Source: DATKWD01 sp963704815
Lineage (GTDB): Bacteria > Actinomycetota > Acidimicrobiia > Acidimicrobiales > Salinilacustritrichaceae
NCBI GenBank assembly: GCA_963704815.1
Contig: CAVPHU010000001.1
Span: 1,240,001-1,304,000, forward strand
Direction: 5' to 3'
DNA length: 64,000 nt
Numbering within the stretch: position 1 is the first letter of the stretch; each line of letters starts with the position of its first letter. A program made the position numbers and the translations under genes. Shown here one piece after another: positions 41,230 to 49,766 of the stretch. The notes beneath the pieces were generated by a model, which did not search any database, was not told the origin of the DNA, and saw only the letters and a program-made list of their open reading frames with translations.

Positions 41230-43128
41230 ATGGAGACCCTCCGCAGCGACGCCAGGCCAGGGGTCGACCGCGGTTCGAGGCCCGCAGCCTGACCTATCTG
41301 TCGTCCCTCGATGGCCTCCGGGCCGTCGCGGTGCTGGCGGTCGTCGTCTACCACGCCGAAGCCGACCGCCTGCCGGGCGGCTTCCTCGGCGTCGACGTGT
41401 TCTTCGTCATCAGCGGGTTCCTGATCACGTCACTGCTGCTGCGAGAGAAGCGCCGCGACCGCCACATCGACCTCCGGCGCTTCTGGCGGCGTCGCGCCCG
41501 TCGGCTCGGGCCGGCGGTGCTGACGGTGTTGACGGCGGTCGCGATCGCAGGCTGGGCGTGGACCCCGACCGATCAACTCGCCCGGCTCCGCGGCGACGCC
41601 TTCGCCACCCTCGCGTACGTCCTCAACTGGCGACTCATCCTCCAGGACGACAGCTATTTCGACACCTTCGCCGACCCGTCGCCGCTCCGCCACCTCTGGT
41701 CCCTCGCCATCGAGGAGCAGTTCTACCTGGCATGGCCCCTCATCGTGGTGGGCGTGCTGGCCTGGCGCCGGCGCCTGCTCGGACCGCTGGCCATCGTCAT
41801 CTTCCTCACCTCGGTGTGGGCCATGTCGGCGATCGACGGCGACCTCTCGCGGATCTACTACGGCACCGGCACCCGACTCCACGTGATCATGGTCGGCGCC
41901 ATCCTGGCCGTCCTCGCCGACCGCCGCCCGAAGCTCGTGCGCCGTCTCGCCCCGACCCCGCTCGTCCCCCTCGTCGCCACGGCTGCGATCGGCGGGGCGA
42001 TGTTCGTCGTCACCGACGACGACGCAGGCTTCTATCCCGGTGGCCTGGTGCTGTTCGCGATCGTCACCGCGGTGGCCGTGGCCGGATGTGCGCGCTTCGG
42101 ATCGTTGCCGGGCCTGAGCAATCGTGCGCTCGTCGAGATCGGCAAGCGCTCCTACGGGCTGTACCTCTGGCACTGGCCGGTTCAGGTGTTCCTGACCGAC
42201 GAGCGTCTCGGCCTCCCACCGCGCAGCATCGACGCTGGTCCGCCTCACCCTCGTGTTCGGGCTGACGTGGCTGTCGTACCGGTTCGTCGAACAGCCCGTC
42301 CGTCGATCCCATGCGCCCCTCCCCCGGTGGTGGCCGGCGCTGCCGCTGGGTGTCGCCGCGCTGTACGTGGTCGCCACCCTCGGTGCCACCACCAGCCAGT
42401 TCGCCGTGGCCGAGCCCGCCGACGTCCGCACCGTCGACGCGTCCGGAACCGCCGATCCTCCGGTGGTCGCCGGCGGCGTCCGCATCGACTCGGTCGTCGT
42501 CGTCGGCGACAGCGTCGGCACGTCGATGGAGGACGGCCTCGCCGCCGCGTTCTCGGCACAAGGCATCGACGCCACGCTGGCCACCCATCCCGGGTGCGGC
42601 GTGACGACCGGCGTGGCGGTCACCGAGGACGGTTCGGTGCCTGCCTTCGCCGAGAGCTGTCCCGAGCAACTCGACCGGCAGGATACGGTGATCGCCGAGG
42701 TCGACCCCGATCTCGTGCTCGTCGTCGCGCACGCCGATTCGTTCCGCCGGCAGCTCCCCGACGGGACCGAGATCGTGCCCGAGGACGATCCCGAGGTCTA
42801 CCTCGACCTGCTGACCGAGTCGGCCGATCGGCTCGGCTCGGGTGGCGCCATCGTCGCCTACTCGATGCCGGCCGAGGTGGCGGTCGACGAGCCGGGACCG
42901 ACCAACGACCGGATCGCCGTCTACCGAGACCTGTTGACGACGCTGGCAGCGTCGAATCCGAACGTGGTGGTGGTGGCCGAGGACCGGATCGTCTGCCCCG
43001 ACGGCCGCTGCCGCACCGAGATCGACGGGGTCGAGCTGCGGCCCGACGGCATCCACTACTCCGACGCGAGTGAGCAGGTGATCGGTCCGCTGATGGTGGC
43101 CGCGACGCTCGATACCCTCCGCTCGTGA
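41230..43128 (+). CDS. OafA/YrhL-type membrane acyltransferase with SGNH domain (frame interrupted)
   Basis: About 630 residues after correction. An N-terminal acyltransferase-3 domain with about ten helices (LSSLDGLRAVAVLAVVVYH with catalytic His, FLGVDVFFVISGFLI) is followed by a C-terminal SGNH hydrolase-like domain (V-V-V-V-G-D-S-V-G-T-S and D-G-I-H-Y-S). Such proteins O-acetylate cell-surface polysaccharides. One extra base near 42228 breaks the frame between the two parts, and the 5' end also lacks an in-frame start; ATG 41230 becomes usable if two bases are removed before 41285. The last codons overlap the DUF2071 start. Confidence 0.72.
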
Positions 43129-43859
43129 CCGCGCCCGAGCCGCTGACGCCGGTGGCCGAGACGGTGTCCGCGCCCAGAATCCACAACATCTGGGACGAGT
43201 TGACGTTTCTCCACTGGCCCGTCGATCCCGCAGCGGTCCAGGCGCAGCTTCCTTCCGGCCTCCGCGTCGACACGTTCGAGGACCAGGGATGGGTGTCGCT
43301 CGTGCCGTTCGTGATGCGTGGCGTGCGCCCCCACCGGATTCCGGCGGCGCCGTGGATCTCGACCTTCGCCGAGACCAACGTCCGCACCTACGTGGTCGAC
43401 GACGACGGCCGCCGAGGGGTGTGGTTCGCATCGCTCGAGGCTCAGCGGCTGGCCATCGTGGCCGGAGCCCGGTGGATGAAGAAGTTCCCGTACGTCTGGA
43501 GCAGGATGACCTTCACCGCCGACGGTGACCGGCGGATCTACGAGACCCTTCGGCGCCGCTGGCCGAGGTCCCCGGCCACCAGCCGGGTCGTGATCGACAT
43601 CGGCGAACCGACCGGCGTGCCCGACTCCGGGCTCGACCTGTTCCTCACCGCTCGCTGGTTCGCCCACACCCACACGGCCGGCCGCGTCCGTCGCGCCCGC
43701 GTCGATCACCCACCGTGGCAGCTCCGGGAGGCCACGCTGGTCGAGTGCGAAGACGAGTTGGTGGCCGCCGGCGGATTCGAGCCGCTCACCGACGCGCCCC
43801 GGGTCGGCTTCGCCGAGTGCCTCGACGCCCACTTCGGAGCGACCGAGCGCCTCGGCTGA
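43125..43859 (+). CDS. DUF2071 (YqjF-like) protein
   Basis: A 244-residue protein of the YqjF/DUF2071 family, of unknown function. Typical parts are the early F-L-H-W-P-V-D-P-A-A-V-Q-A-Q-L-P segment, W-V-S-L-V-P-F-V-M-R-G-V-R, F-A-E-T-N-V-R-T-Y-V and G-V-W-F-A-S-L-E-A. It starts at a GTG overlapping the acyltransferase stop (GTGA), so it is in the same operon. No membrane segment. Confidence 0.8.
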   Translation: MTAPEPLTPVAETVSAPRIHNIWDELTFLHWPVDPAAVQAQLPSGLRVDTFEDQGWVSLVPFVMRGVRPHRIPAAPWISTFAETNVRTYVVDDDGRRGVWFASLEAQRLAIVAGARWMKKFPYVWSRMTFTADGDRRIYETLRRRWPRSPATSRVVIDIGEPTGVPDSGLDLFLTARWFAHTHTAGRVRRARVDHPPWQLREATLVECEDELVAAGGFEPLTDAPRVGFAECLDAHFGATERLG

Positions 43860-43899
43860 GGCCAGCGATTGACCCCGACCCACGCGAGGAGTATTCCCC

Positions 43900-44436
43900 A
43901 TGATCGACCGCACGCTGCCGCCCGACCTGTCGACCCTCGACGCCCGACGCGGGTCGACCCAGATCGAACTCAGCGACGATGCCTCGTCCTATCGATGCCT
44001 CCGTGTCTTCGGTGCCCGACCCGATCGCGTCTTCCGCGCCTTCACCGACCCCGACGACCTCCGCGTCTGGTTCCCATCCGGCGCTCCCCCCGGCTCGGAG
44101 ATGACGGTGTGCGAGTCCGATCCCGTCGAGGGCGGCCGCTACCACTACGTGATGGTGCTCCCCGAGCACGGCCCGATCGCCTGGCATGGCACGTACACCC
44201 ACATCGACCGACCGGATCGTCTCGACGCAGACGAGTGGTTCGTGATGGGCGACGGCGATCCGACCGGCGCCCCAACCGCCCAGACCTTGACCTTCGAACC
44301 GACCCAGGATGGATTCACGCTCATGACCATGCAGGTCGACCTGCCCGAACCCGAGGACCCCGAGACGTTCATGGAGCAGTCCGCGGCGGGCCTGACCTCC
44401 TCGCTCGACACCATGGACGAGCTCGTGTCGACCTGA
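43900..44436 (+). CDS. SRPBCC/AHSA1-domain protein
   Basis: A 178-residue START-like (SRPBCC) protein, a fold with a deep hydrophobic pocket used for ligand binding or for chaperone co-activation. Typical family parts are VFGARPDRVFRAFTDPDDLR, V-W-F-P-S-G, V-E-G-G-R-Y-H-Y-V and the C-terminal E-D-P-E-T-F-M-E-Q-S-A-A-G-L-T-S-S-L-D. GGAG lies about 9 nt before the ATG. The ligand is unknown. Confidence 0.8.
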   Translation: MIDRTLPPDLSTLDARRGSTQIELSDDASSYRCLRVFGARPDRVFRAFTDPDDLRVWFPSGAPPGSEMTVCESDPVEGGRYHYVMVLPEHGPIAWHGTYTHIDRPDRLDADEWFVMGDGDPTGAPTAQTLTFEPTQDGFTLMTMQVDLPEPEDPETFMEQSAAGLTSSLDTMDELVST

Positions 44437-44456
44437 CGAGCCGACCGGTCGAGGCC

Positions 44457-46327
44457 TCAGAACAGCTCGGCCAGCTCGTCGAGGACCGCCGGGTCGTCGA
44501 TGGTCGACGGGGGCGAGAACTCCGCGCCGTCCACGATGGCACGCATGGTGCGCCGCAGGATCTTGCCCGAGCGCGTCTTCGGCAGCCGCGCCACCACGTG
44601 GATCGTGCGGAGCGCGGCAACGGCACCGATCTGATCGCGCACCAACTGCACGACGTCGGACAGCGACCTCGGCGTTGCTGTGCCTGGCCCCGGCCTTCAG
44701 CACGACGAACCCCATCGGCACCTGACCCTTGAGCTCGTCGGCCACCCCGATGACGGCGCACTCGGCGACATCTGGATGGGTGGCGACGACCTCCTCCATG
44801 GCGCCCGTCGAGAGCCGATGACCGGCGACGTTGATCACGTCGTCGGTCCGACCCATGACGAACAGGTAGCCGTCGTCGTCCAGATACCCTCCGTCGCCGG
44901 TGACATAGAACCCGGGGTGCTCGGAGAGGTAGGACCCGACGTAGCGCTCGTCGTCGTTCCAGAGCGTCGTGAGCGCGCCCGGCGGCAGGGGGAGTTCGAT
45001 CACGATCGCCCCCTCCTGTCCCGCAGGGACCGGCAGGGTGTGCTCGTCGACGACCGCGACGCGGTAGCCCGGCATGGCCACGGTGGGCGAGCCCGGCTTC
45101 ACGGGCAACGGCTCGATGCCCATCGGGTTGGCGACGATCGGCCAGCCCGTCTCGGTCTGCCACCAGTGGTCGATCACCGGCACGCCCAGCAGATCGCGGG
45201 CCCAGGTGAGCGTGTCTGGATCGGTCCGCTCACCGGCGAGGAACAGGGTCTTGAGCGACGAGAGGTCGTGGGCCCGGGCATGAGCGCCCTCGGGGTCCTC
45301 CTTCTTGATGGCACGGAAGGCCGTCGGCGCAGTGAACAGGACGTCGACCCCGTGCTGTTCGATCACACGGAAGAACGCGCCCGGGTCGGGGGTCCCGACC
45401 GGCTTGCCCTCGTAGAGGATCGTCGTGCAGCCCGTGAGCAGGGGTGCGTACACGATGTAGGAGTGGCCGACCACCCAGCCGACGTCGCTCGCGGCCCAGA
45501 ACACGTCGCCCGGGTGCGCGTCGTAGACGTGCTCGAGGCTCCACCGCAGGGCGACGGCGTGGCCGCCGTGATCGCGCACGACCCCCTTCGGCTTTCCGGT
45601 GGTTCCGGAGGTGTAGAGCACGTACAGCGGATCGGTGGCCGCCACGCTCACGCAGTCGACCGGTTCGGCCCCGAGCGAGAGCTCCCACCAGTCGAGGTCG
45701 CGTTCGCCGAAGGTGGCGGCGGCCTGCGGCCGCTGCAGGATCACGCAGTGTTCGGGCGTGTGATCGGCCAGGTCGATGGCCGCGTCCAGCAGCGGCTTGT
45801 ACTCGACGACCCGGTTGACCTCGACGCCGCATGTCGCCGACAGCACGACCTTGGGCTGGGCATCGTCGATCCGGATCGCCAACTCGTGGGCGGCGAAGCC
45901 CCCGAACACCACCGAGTGCACGGCGCCGATCCACGCGCAGGCCAGCATGGCGATGGCCGCCTCGGGAACCATCGGCAGATAGATCAGGACCCGGTCGCCG
46001 CGTTCGACGCCGAGCGATCGGAGCCCGCCGGCGAATCGGGCCACCTCGTCACGCAGTTCGCCGTAGGTGTACCTCCGAAGCGACGAGGTGACCGGTGAGT
46101 CGTGCACCGAGCGCGATGCGGTCGGCGTGCCCCGCCTCGACCCACCGGTCGAGCGCGTTGTGGCAGGTGTTCAGCCGGCCGTCGGGGAACCATCGGTGGA
46201 ACGGGGCGTTCGTCGAATCGAGGGCGGTCGAAGGCACGGCGTCCCAGTCGATGAATCCGGCTTCGACGAGCCAGAACCCCTCGGGATCCTCGATGCTTCG
46301 GCGGTAGACGTCTTGATACGCAGGCAT
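44457..46327 (-). CDS. prpE: Propionyl-CoA synthetase PrpE-like acyl-CoA synthetase (frame interrupted)
   Basis: 622 residues after correction, the length of PrpE. The N-terminus YQDVYRRSIEDPEGFWLVEA, N-T-C-H-N-A-L-D-R-W-V-E-A-G and YTYGELRDEVARFAG are PrpE-like; the AMP-binding loop is YTSGTTGKPKGVVRDHGGH, the acyl pocket WWQTETGWPI, and the C-terminal acetylatable lysine is in RLPKTRSGKIL. It activates propionate (or acetate) to acyl-CoA. Two single extra bases, near 46108 and near 44664, break the frame; both sit in otherwise perfectly conserved stretches, so I read them as errors. It is divergent from the SDR gene. Confidence 0.85.
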
Positions 46328-46337
46328 GGCACGACCA

Positions 46338-46347
46338 AACGTAGTGT
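46338..46347. promoter_or_regulatory. Overlapping divergent -10 boxes, prpE and SDR gene
   Basis: Plus-strand TAGTGT (46342-46347) ends 6 nt before ATG 46354. Minus-strand TACGTT (46343 to 46338) ends 10 nt before ATG 46327. The two boxes share 2 bp, so the promoters should exclude each other. Confidence 0.45.
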
Positions 46348-46353
46348 CGCACC

Positions 46354-47229
46354 ATGACGACAGCCTTCGTGACCGGCGCGAACTCGGGAATCGGACGGGC
46401 GATCGCGTTGCGACTCGCCGCCGACGGCCATCGGGTGTTCGGGGGCATGCGGTCGTTCGAGAAGGGCGAGAAGCTGGCCCGGCTGGCCGGCGAGCGCCAG
46501 GTCGAGGTGACCCCGGTCATCTGCGACGTGGCCGACACCGAATCGGTCGACGCGGCGATCGAGCAGGTGATCGCCGACGGCCTCGGCATCGACATCCTCG
46601 TCAACAACGCTGGAATCGCCCTGAACGCCACCACCGAAGACATCGACATAGAAGCTGGAAAGGCCGTGTTCGATGCCAACTACTGGGGCATCGTGCGGAC
46701 CTGCCAGGCCGCCCTCCCCCACATGCGGGAGGCCGGCTCGGGGACCATCGTGAACATCAGCTCGGTGACCGGCCACCTGGCCGCCATCGGCCAGACCGTC
46801 TATGCGAGCTCGAAGTGGGCGGTCGAGTGTCTGTCGGAGAACCTGGCCCAGGAGGTCGTCCCGTTCGGGATCCGCGTCCTGGTCATCGAACCGGGCGTCA
46901 CGCGGACGGCCATGCTGGCGAAGAACACCGACAACCCGAGCCCGACGGTCTACGAGACCGAGTACCGCCGGATGATGCAGTTCTACGCGGCCGGCATCGC
47001 CGCCAACGTGAGTGCCGACGAGGTCGCCGACGTGGTGGCGACCGCACTCGCCGACGAGACAGGCCAGATGCGATGGCCGTGCGCCTGGGGTGGCGACGAG
47101 CTCATCGCCGGACGAGACCAGATCAGCGACGCCGAGTGGGTGGCGATGGGTGCCATCGAGGACGACGCCGAGTACTTCGCCGTCTTCGAGCAGCACTTCG
47201 GGCTCGACCTCGACGTCAACCTCGAGTAG
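46354..47229 (+). CDS. Short-chain dehydrogenase/reductase
   Basis: A 291-residue classical SDR. The dinucleotide-binding motif is V-T-G-A-N-S-G-I-G-R-A-I, the structural motif D-I-L-V-N-N-A-G-I-A-L, the catalytic Ser is in I-V-N-I-S-S-V-T-G, and Tyr/Lys in VYASSKWAVE. A cosubstrate of NADP(H) is favoured by the basic residue that follows strand 2 (G-G-M-R-S). The substrate is unknown. The ATG is 6 nt after a -10 box. Its 3' end overlaps the small zinc-finger-like gene on the other strand by 14 bp. Confidence 0.88.
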   Translation: MTTAFVTGANSGIGRAIALRLAADGHRVFGGMRSFEKGEKLARLAGERQVEVTPVICDVADTESVDAAIEQVIADGLGIDILVNNAGIALNATTEDIDIEAGKAVFDANYWGIVRTCQAALPHMREAGSGTIVNISSVTGHLAAIGQTVYASSKWAVECLSENLAQEVVPFGIRVLVIEPGVTRTAMLAKNTDNPSPTVYETEYRRMMQFYAAGIAANVSADEVADVVATALADETGQMRWPCAWGGDELIAGRDQISDAEWVAMGAIEDDAEYFAVFEQHFGLDLDVNLE

Positions 47230-47404
47230 CTCGTCTGGCCTGAGCACGCTCCCACTTGTGCTGTCGGCTCCGGCAGGCCTTGCGGCAGAAGCGGTGGTTC
47301 GCCGACCGTCGTTCGAACAGCTCTCCGCACCGCCAGTAGCCGCACACCTCGAGTCGTTCGGGATCGACGTCGTCGTCCTCGGCCCATGGCGACGGCTCGG
47401 TCAC
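47216..47404 (-). CDS. Small zinc-ribbon-like protein
   Basis: A 62-residue basic protein with four cysteines arranged as in short actinobacterial zinc ribbons: VCGYWRCGELF then R-F-C-R-K-A-C-R-S-R-Q-H-K-W. The first 17 residues are acidic. It starts at GTG 47404. It may bind nucleic acid; no partner is suggested by context. The coding potential is supported mainly by the cysteine motif. Confidence 0.6.
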   Translation of the reverse strand: MTEPSPWAEDDDVDPERLEVCGYWRCGELFERRSANHRFCRKACRSRQHKWERAQARRATRG

Positions 47405-47463
47405 AGGGGCGAATCTACGGCCGACGGCGCCGGGGTCCGCGTTGCCGCGGCAGACTCGTTCCC

Positions 47464-48360
47464 ATGAAGATCCGCATCGGCTACGGGCTCGGCACCCGAT
47501 CGCAGACCAACGACCGCGAGCGACTCTCCTCGTTGGTCGATGCGCTCGAAGCGCACCGGTTCGACTCGCTGTGGTTGTCCGAGCGCATCACCGGTGACTG
47601 CCCCGACCCGCTGGTCGCCATGTCCTTCGCCGCAGCCCGCACCGAGCGCCTCAAGTTCGGGATGAGCGTGATGGTGCTTCCCGGCCGAAACCCGATGCTG
47701 CTCGCCAAGGAATTGGCCACCCTCGACCGACTCTCGGGGGGTCGCATGCTCCCCGCCTTCGGACTGGGCATCGTCGATCCGCGTGAGCAGCAGGCGTTCC
47801 GCGTGGATCGGAGGGCTCGGGCGTCGATGTTCGACGAGGCCCTGCCGCTCCTCCGGCGGTTCTGGTCCGAAGCGTCCGTCGACCACGAGGGCGAGCACTA
47901 CCACTACGAGGCGGCCTCGGTCCGCCCGTTCCCCGTGCAGGACCCGGTCGAGGTCTGGCTCGGCGGCACCGCCGATTCGGCGCTCCGTCGCTGCGGGCAG
48001 CTGGCCGACGGCTGGCTGCCCTCGTTCTGCACACCCGACGACGTCGCACGCGGGATCCCGATCATCAACGAGCACGCAGAAGCGGTCGGCCGCCAGATCG
48101 AGGACGAGCACTTCGGGGTCCTCTTCCCCTACGCCGACGGCGAGGTGCCCGAGATGTTCGCCGCGCTGGCGGCCAAGCGCCGGCCCGGGGTCGACCCCAA
48201 CGACATGATCGCGGCCGACCTCGACGCCGCAACCGAGCTCATCGAGCGCTACGTCGAGGCCGGCGCGTCGAAGTTCGTGGTCGTGCCCGTGGTCGAGCCC
48301 GACGGTTGGGACACCGAGATCGCCCGCGTGGCCGACGTGCTCAAGCCGCTGCAGACCTGA
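47464..48360 (+). CDS. Luciferase-like (LLM class) flavin-dependent oxidoreductase
   Basis: A 298-residue TIM-barrel flavin monooxygenase of the bacterial luciferase/F420-dependent group. Recognisable parts are S-L-W-L-S-E-R-I-T near residue 38, M-S-V-M-V-L-P-G-R-N-P, L-D-R-L-S-G-G-R and VWLGGTADSALRRCGQLADG. Members use FMNH2 or F420H2 and act on aldehydes, alkanesulfonates or xenobiotics; the substrate is unknown. The start ATG 47464 fits the conserved M-K-I-R-I-G-Y-G-L. It is followed 23 bp later by a second LLM gene. Confidence 0.88.
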   Translation: MKIRIGYGLGTRSQTNDRERLSSLVDALEAHRFDSLWLSERITGDCPDPLVAMSFAAARTERLKFGMSVMVLPGRNPMLLAKELATLDRLSGGRMLPAFGLGIVDPREQQAFRVDRRARASMFDEALPLLRRFWSEASVDHEGEHYHYEAASVRPFPVQDPVEVWLGGTADSALRRCGQLADGWLPSFCTPDDVARGIPIINEHAEAVGRQIEDEHFGVLFPYADGEVPEMFAALAAKRRPGVDPNDMIAADLDAATELIERYVEAGASKFVVVPVVEPDGWDTEIARVADVLKPLQT

Positions 48361-48371
48361 TCACGCGTGGC

Positions 48372-48377
48372 TACGGT
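48372..48377 (+). promoter_or_regulatory. -10 box of leaderless promoter, second LLM gene
   Basis: TACGGT ends 6 nt before the ATG at 48384. Confidence 0.5.
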
Positions 48378-48383
48378 GCCGAC

Positions 48384-49739
48384 ATGAAGTTCGGCATCTT
48401 CTACGAACACCAGCTTCCCCGGCCCTGGACCGAGGACAGTGAGTACCAGCTCATGCAGGACGCGCTCGATCAGGTCGAGTTGGCGGACAAGATGGGGTTC
48501 TCGCACGTCTGGGAGGTCGAGCATCACTTCCTCGAGGAGTACAGCCACTCCTCCGCGCCGGAGATCTTCCTGGCGGCGTGCAGCCAGCGGACCACCAACA
48601 TCCGGCTCGGCCACGGCATCATCCAGACCGCGCCGGGCTACAACCACCCGGCGAGGACGGCCGAACGGGTGGCGACGCTCGATTTGCTGTCGAACGGTCG
48701 GGTCGACTTCGGGTCGGGCGAATCGTCCTCGGAGGCCGAGCTCGGCGGGTTCGAGATCCCGTACGACCGCAAGCGCGAGGCCTGGCTCGAGGGCCTCGAG
48801 GTAGCGGTTCGGTGCATGACCGAAGAGCCCTTCACGGGCCACGAGGGCGAGTTCGTCTCGATGCCGCCCCGCAACGTGGTTCCCAAACCGCGCCAGAAGC
48901 CGCACCCACCGCTCTGGGTCGCCTGCTCGCGTCGCGACACGATCCTGCTCGCCGCCCAGAAGGGCATCGGCGCGCTCACCTTCGCCTTCATCGACCCCGA
49001 AGAAGCGAAGACCTGGATCGCCGACTACGAGAAGACGCTCCGCGACACGTGTGTTCCCGTCGGCCGGTCCATCAACCCGAACGTGGCCTGTGTGACGCCG
49101 ATGATGGTGCACGACGACGAGGACGAGGCCATCGCTCGTGGGCTCGAAGGCGGCAACTTCTTCGGCTACTCGCTGGCTCACTACTACGTGTTCGGCGATC
49201 ACCGCCCGGCCCGGACCGACGTGTGGGAAGAGTTCGTCGAGCGCCGCGACAAGATGGGCTACTCCCCCGAGGCCGCGATCGCCGAGAAGAAACAGGTCCT
49301 CGGGGCCAAGGCGGCTTCCGGCAACGAGGAGGGCCTCCGCGGCGCGGTCGGGACTCCCGAACAGATCCGCCAGTTCCTTCGCCGGTACGAGGAGGCGGGG
49401 GTCGACCAGGTCATCTTCATCATGCAGGCCGGCAAGAACCGCCACGAGCACATCATGGAGAGCATCGAGAAGTTCGGAATCGAGATCCTTCCCGAGTTCG
49501 CCGAGCGCGACGTCGACATCCAGAAGCGCAAGGACGAGCACTGGGCGCCGATCATCGCCGAGGCCATGGCCCGCAAGGTCGACGACGCTCCCGCGCTGCC
49601 CGACGACTACGTGATGCAGGCGATCCCGAAGCGCATGGCGGCGATGGCGGCCAACGAGGACTTCGAGGGTGCGCTCGACACCGTGGCTGACAAGACGGCG
49701 TCGGGGTCGAGCATGCAGGACCTCGGCATCGGCAACTGA
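48384..49739 (+). CDS. Luciferase-like (LLM class) flavin-dependent oxidoreductase, long form
   Basis: A 451-residue enzyme of the same superfamily as its neighbour but from a different subgroup: M-K-F-G-I-F-Y-E-H-Q-L-P, VWEVEHHFLEEYSHSSAPEI, G-H-G-I-I-Q-T-A-P-G-Y-N-H-P and D-L-L-S-N-G-R-V-D-F-G-S-G-E. The C-terminal 110 residues after Q-V-I-F-I-M-Q-A-G-K-N-R form an added helical region. It has its own leaderless promoter. The substrate is unknown; the pairing of two LLM enzymes after an SDR hints at oxidative breakdown of a xenobiotic or terpenoid. Confidence 0.88.
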   Translation: MKFGIFYEHQLPRPWTEDSEYQLMQDALDQVELADKMGFSHVWEVEHHFLEEYSHSSAPEIFLAACSQRTTNIRLGHGIIQTAPGYNHPARTAERVATLDLLSNGRVDFGSGESSSEAELGGFEIPYDRKREAWLEGLEVAVRCMTEEPFTGHEGEFVSMPPRNVVPKPRQKPHPPLWVACSRRDTILLAAQKGIGALTFAFIDPEEAKTWIADYEKTLRDTCVPVGRSINPNVACVTPMMVHDDEDEAIARGLEGGNFFGYSLAHYYVFGDHRPARTDVWEEFVERRDKMGYSPEAAIAEKKQVLGAKAASGNEEGLRGAVGTPEQIRQFLRRYEEAGVDQVIFIMQAGKNRHEHIMESIEKFGIEILPEFAERDVDIQKRKDEHWAPIIAEAMARKVDDAPALPDDYVMQAIPKRMAAMAANEDFEGALDTVADKTASGSSMQDLGIGN

Positions 49740-49766
49740 CCCTGCGGGTCTGACAGCATCATCGCG